From: Spirochaetaceae bacterium
GTDB taxonomy: Bacteria > Spirochaetota > Spirochaetia > Spirochaetales_E > Spirochaetaceae_B
Reading direction: 5' to 3'
Assembly: GCA_003249275.1 (NCBI GenBank)
Contig: QKJO01000111.1
Span: 1 to 5,661 of the forward strand
DNA: 5,661 nt
Shown: piece after piece, positions 5,653 to 5,661 of the stretch
Position numbering within the stretch: position 1 is the stretch's first letter
How the letters are laid out: every line of letters starts with the position of its first letter
Position numbers and translations under genes: made by a program
The notes under the pieces: generated by a model
What the model was told of the DNA's origin: nothing
Seen by the model: only the letters and a program-made list of their open reading frames with translations
Databases searched by the model: none

Positions 5653-5661
5653 TGCCTGCTA
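5652..5661 (+). CDS. Possible start of a further operon gene (first three codons)
   Basis: The kinase stop TGA (5650-5652) shares its last base with an ATG at 5652-5654 (TGATG), the same junction seen between the rlpA-like and C39-like genes. Only ATG CCT GCT and one base are visible before the window ends, and no strong SD precedes it. A response regulator would be the natural expectation after an orphan kinase, but the sequence here cannot show that. Confidence 0.25.

Overview
The window looks like chromosomal DNA from a free-living spirochaete (Spirochaetota). The main clue is a bacterial class I (archaeal-type) lysyl-tRNA synthetase that resembles the Borrelia/Treponema enzyme. Moderately GC-rich coding sequence and good Shine-Dalgarno sites at two genes are compatible with this but not diagnostic. 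No insertion sequence, integrase, tRNA, rRNA or CRISPR array was seen.

Layout. On the minus strand at the left are two cell-envelope genes read leftwards: an RlpA-like protein (DPBB plus SPOR domains, 817 to 236), then the N-terminal 78 codons of a secreted C39-like cysteine peptidase that runs off the left edge. The two are joined by a TGATG stop/start overlap. A 149-bp AT-rich divergent intergenic region separates them from a plus-strand gene for a secreted protein with Gly-rich tails around a compact core (967-1488). A terminator-like hairpin follows, then a consensus -10 box very close to the start of lysS (1571-3160). After lysS, a strong hairpin that buries the Shine-Dalgarno sequence leads into an iron-containing alcohol dehydrogenase of the ErcA type (3213-4367). 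That gene overlaps a soluble PAS-domain histidine kinase (4345-5652). The kinase stop overlaps a possible ATG at the right edge, so the operon may continue.

How the genes may work together. The left pair probably acts on peptidoglycan or periplasmic proteins. The right pair is the most interesting part. ErcA proteins in Pseudomonas are alcohol dehydrogenase homologues that take part in regulating ethanol oxidation and are encoded beside a sensor kinase. The same ADH-plus-kinase pairing here suggests a sensing module in which a metabolic enzyme feeds a two-component pathway; the cognate response regulator is not in view.

Two junctions (before lysS and before ercA) each have a hairpin that pairs part or all of an SD-like sequence. 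This raises the possibility of translational control. One of them may instead be a plain terminator followed by a promoter giving a leaderless lysS mRNA.
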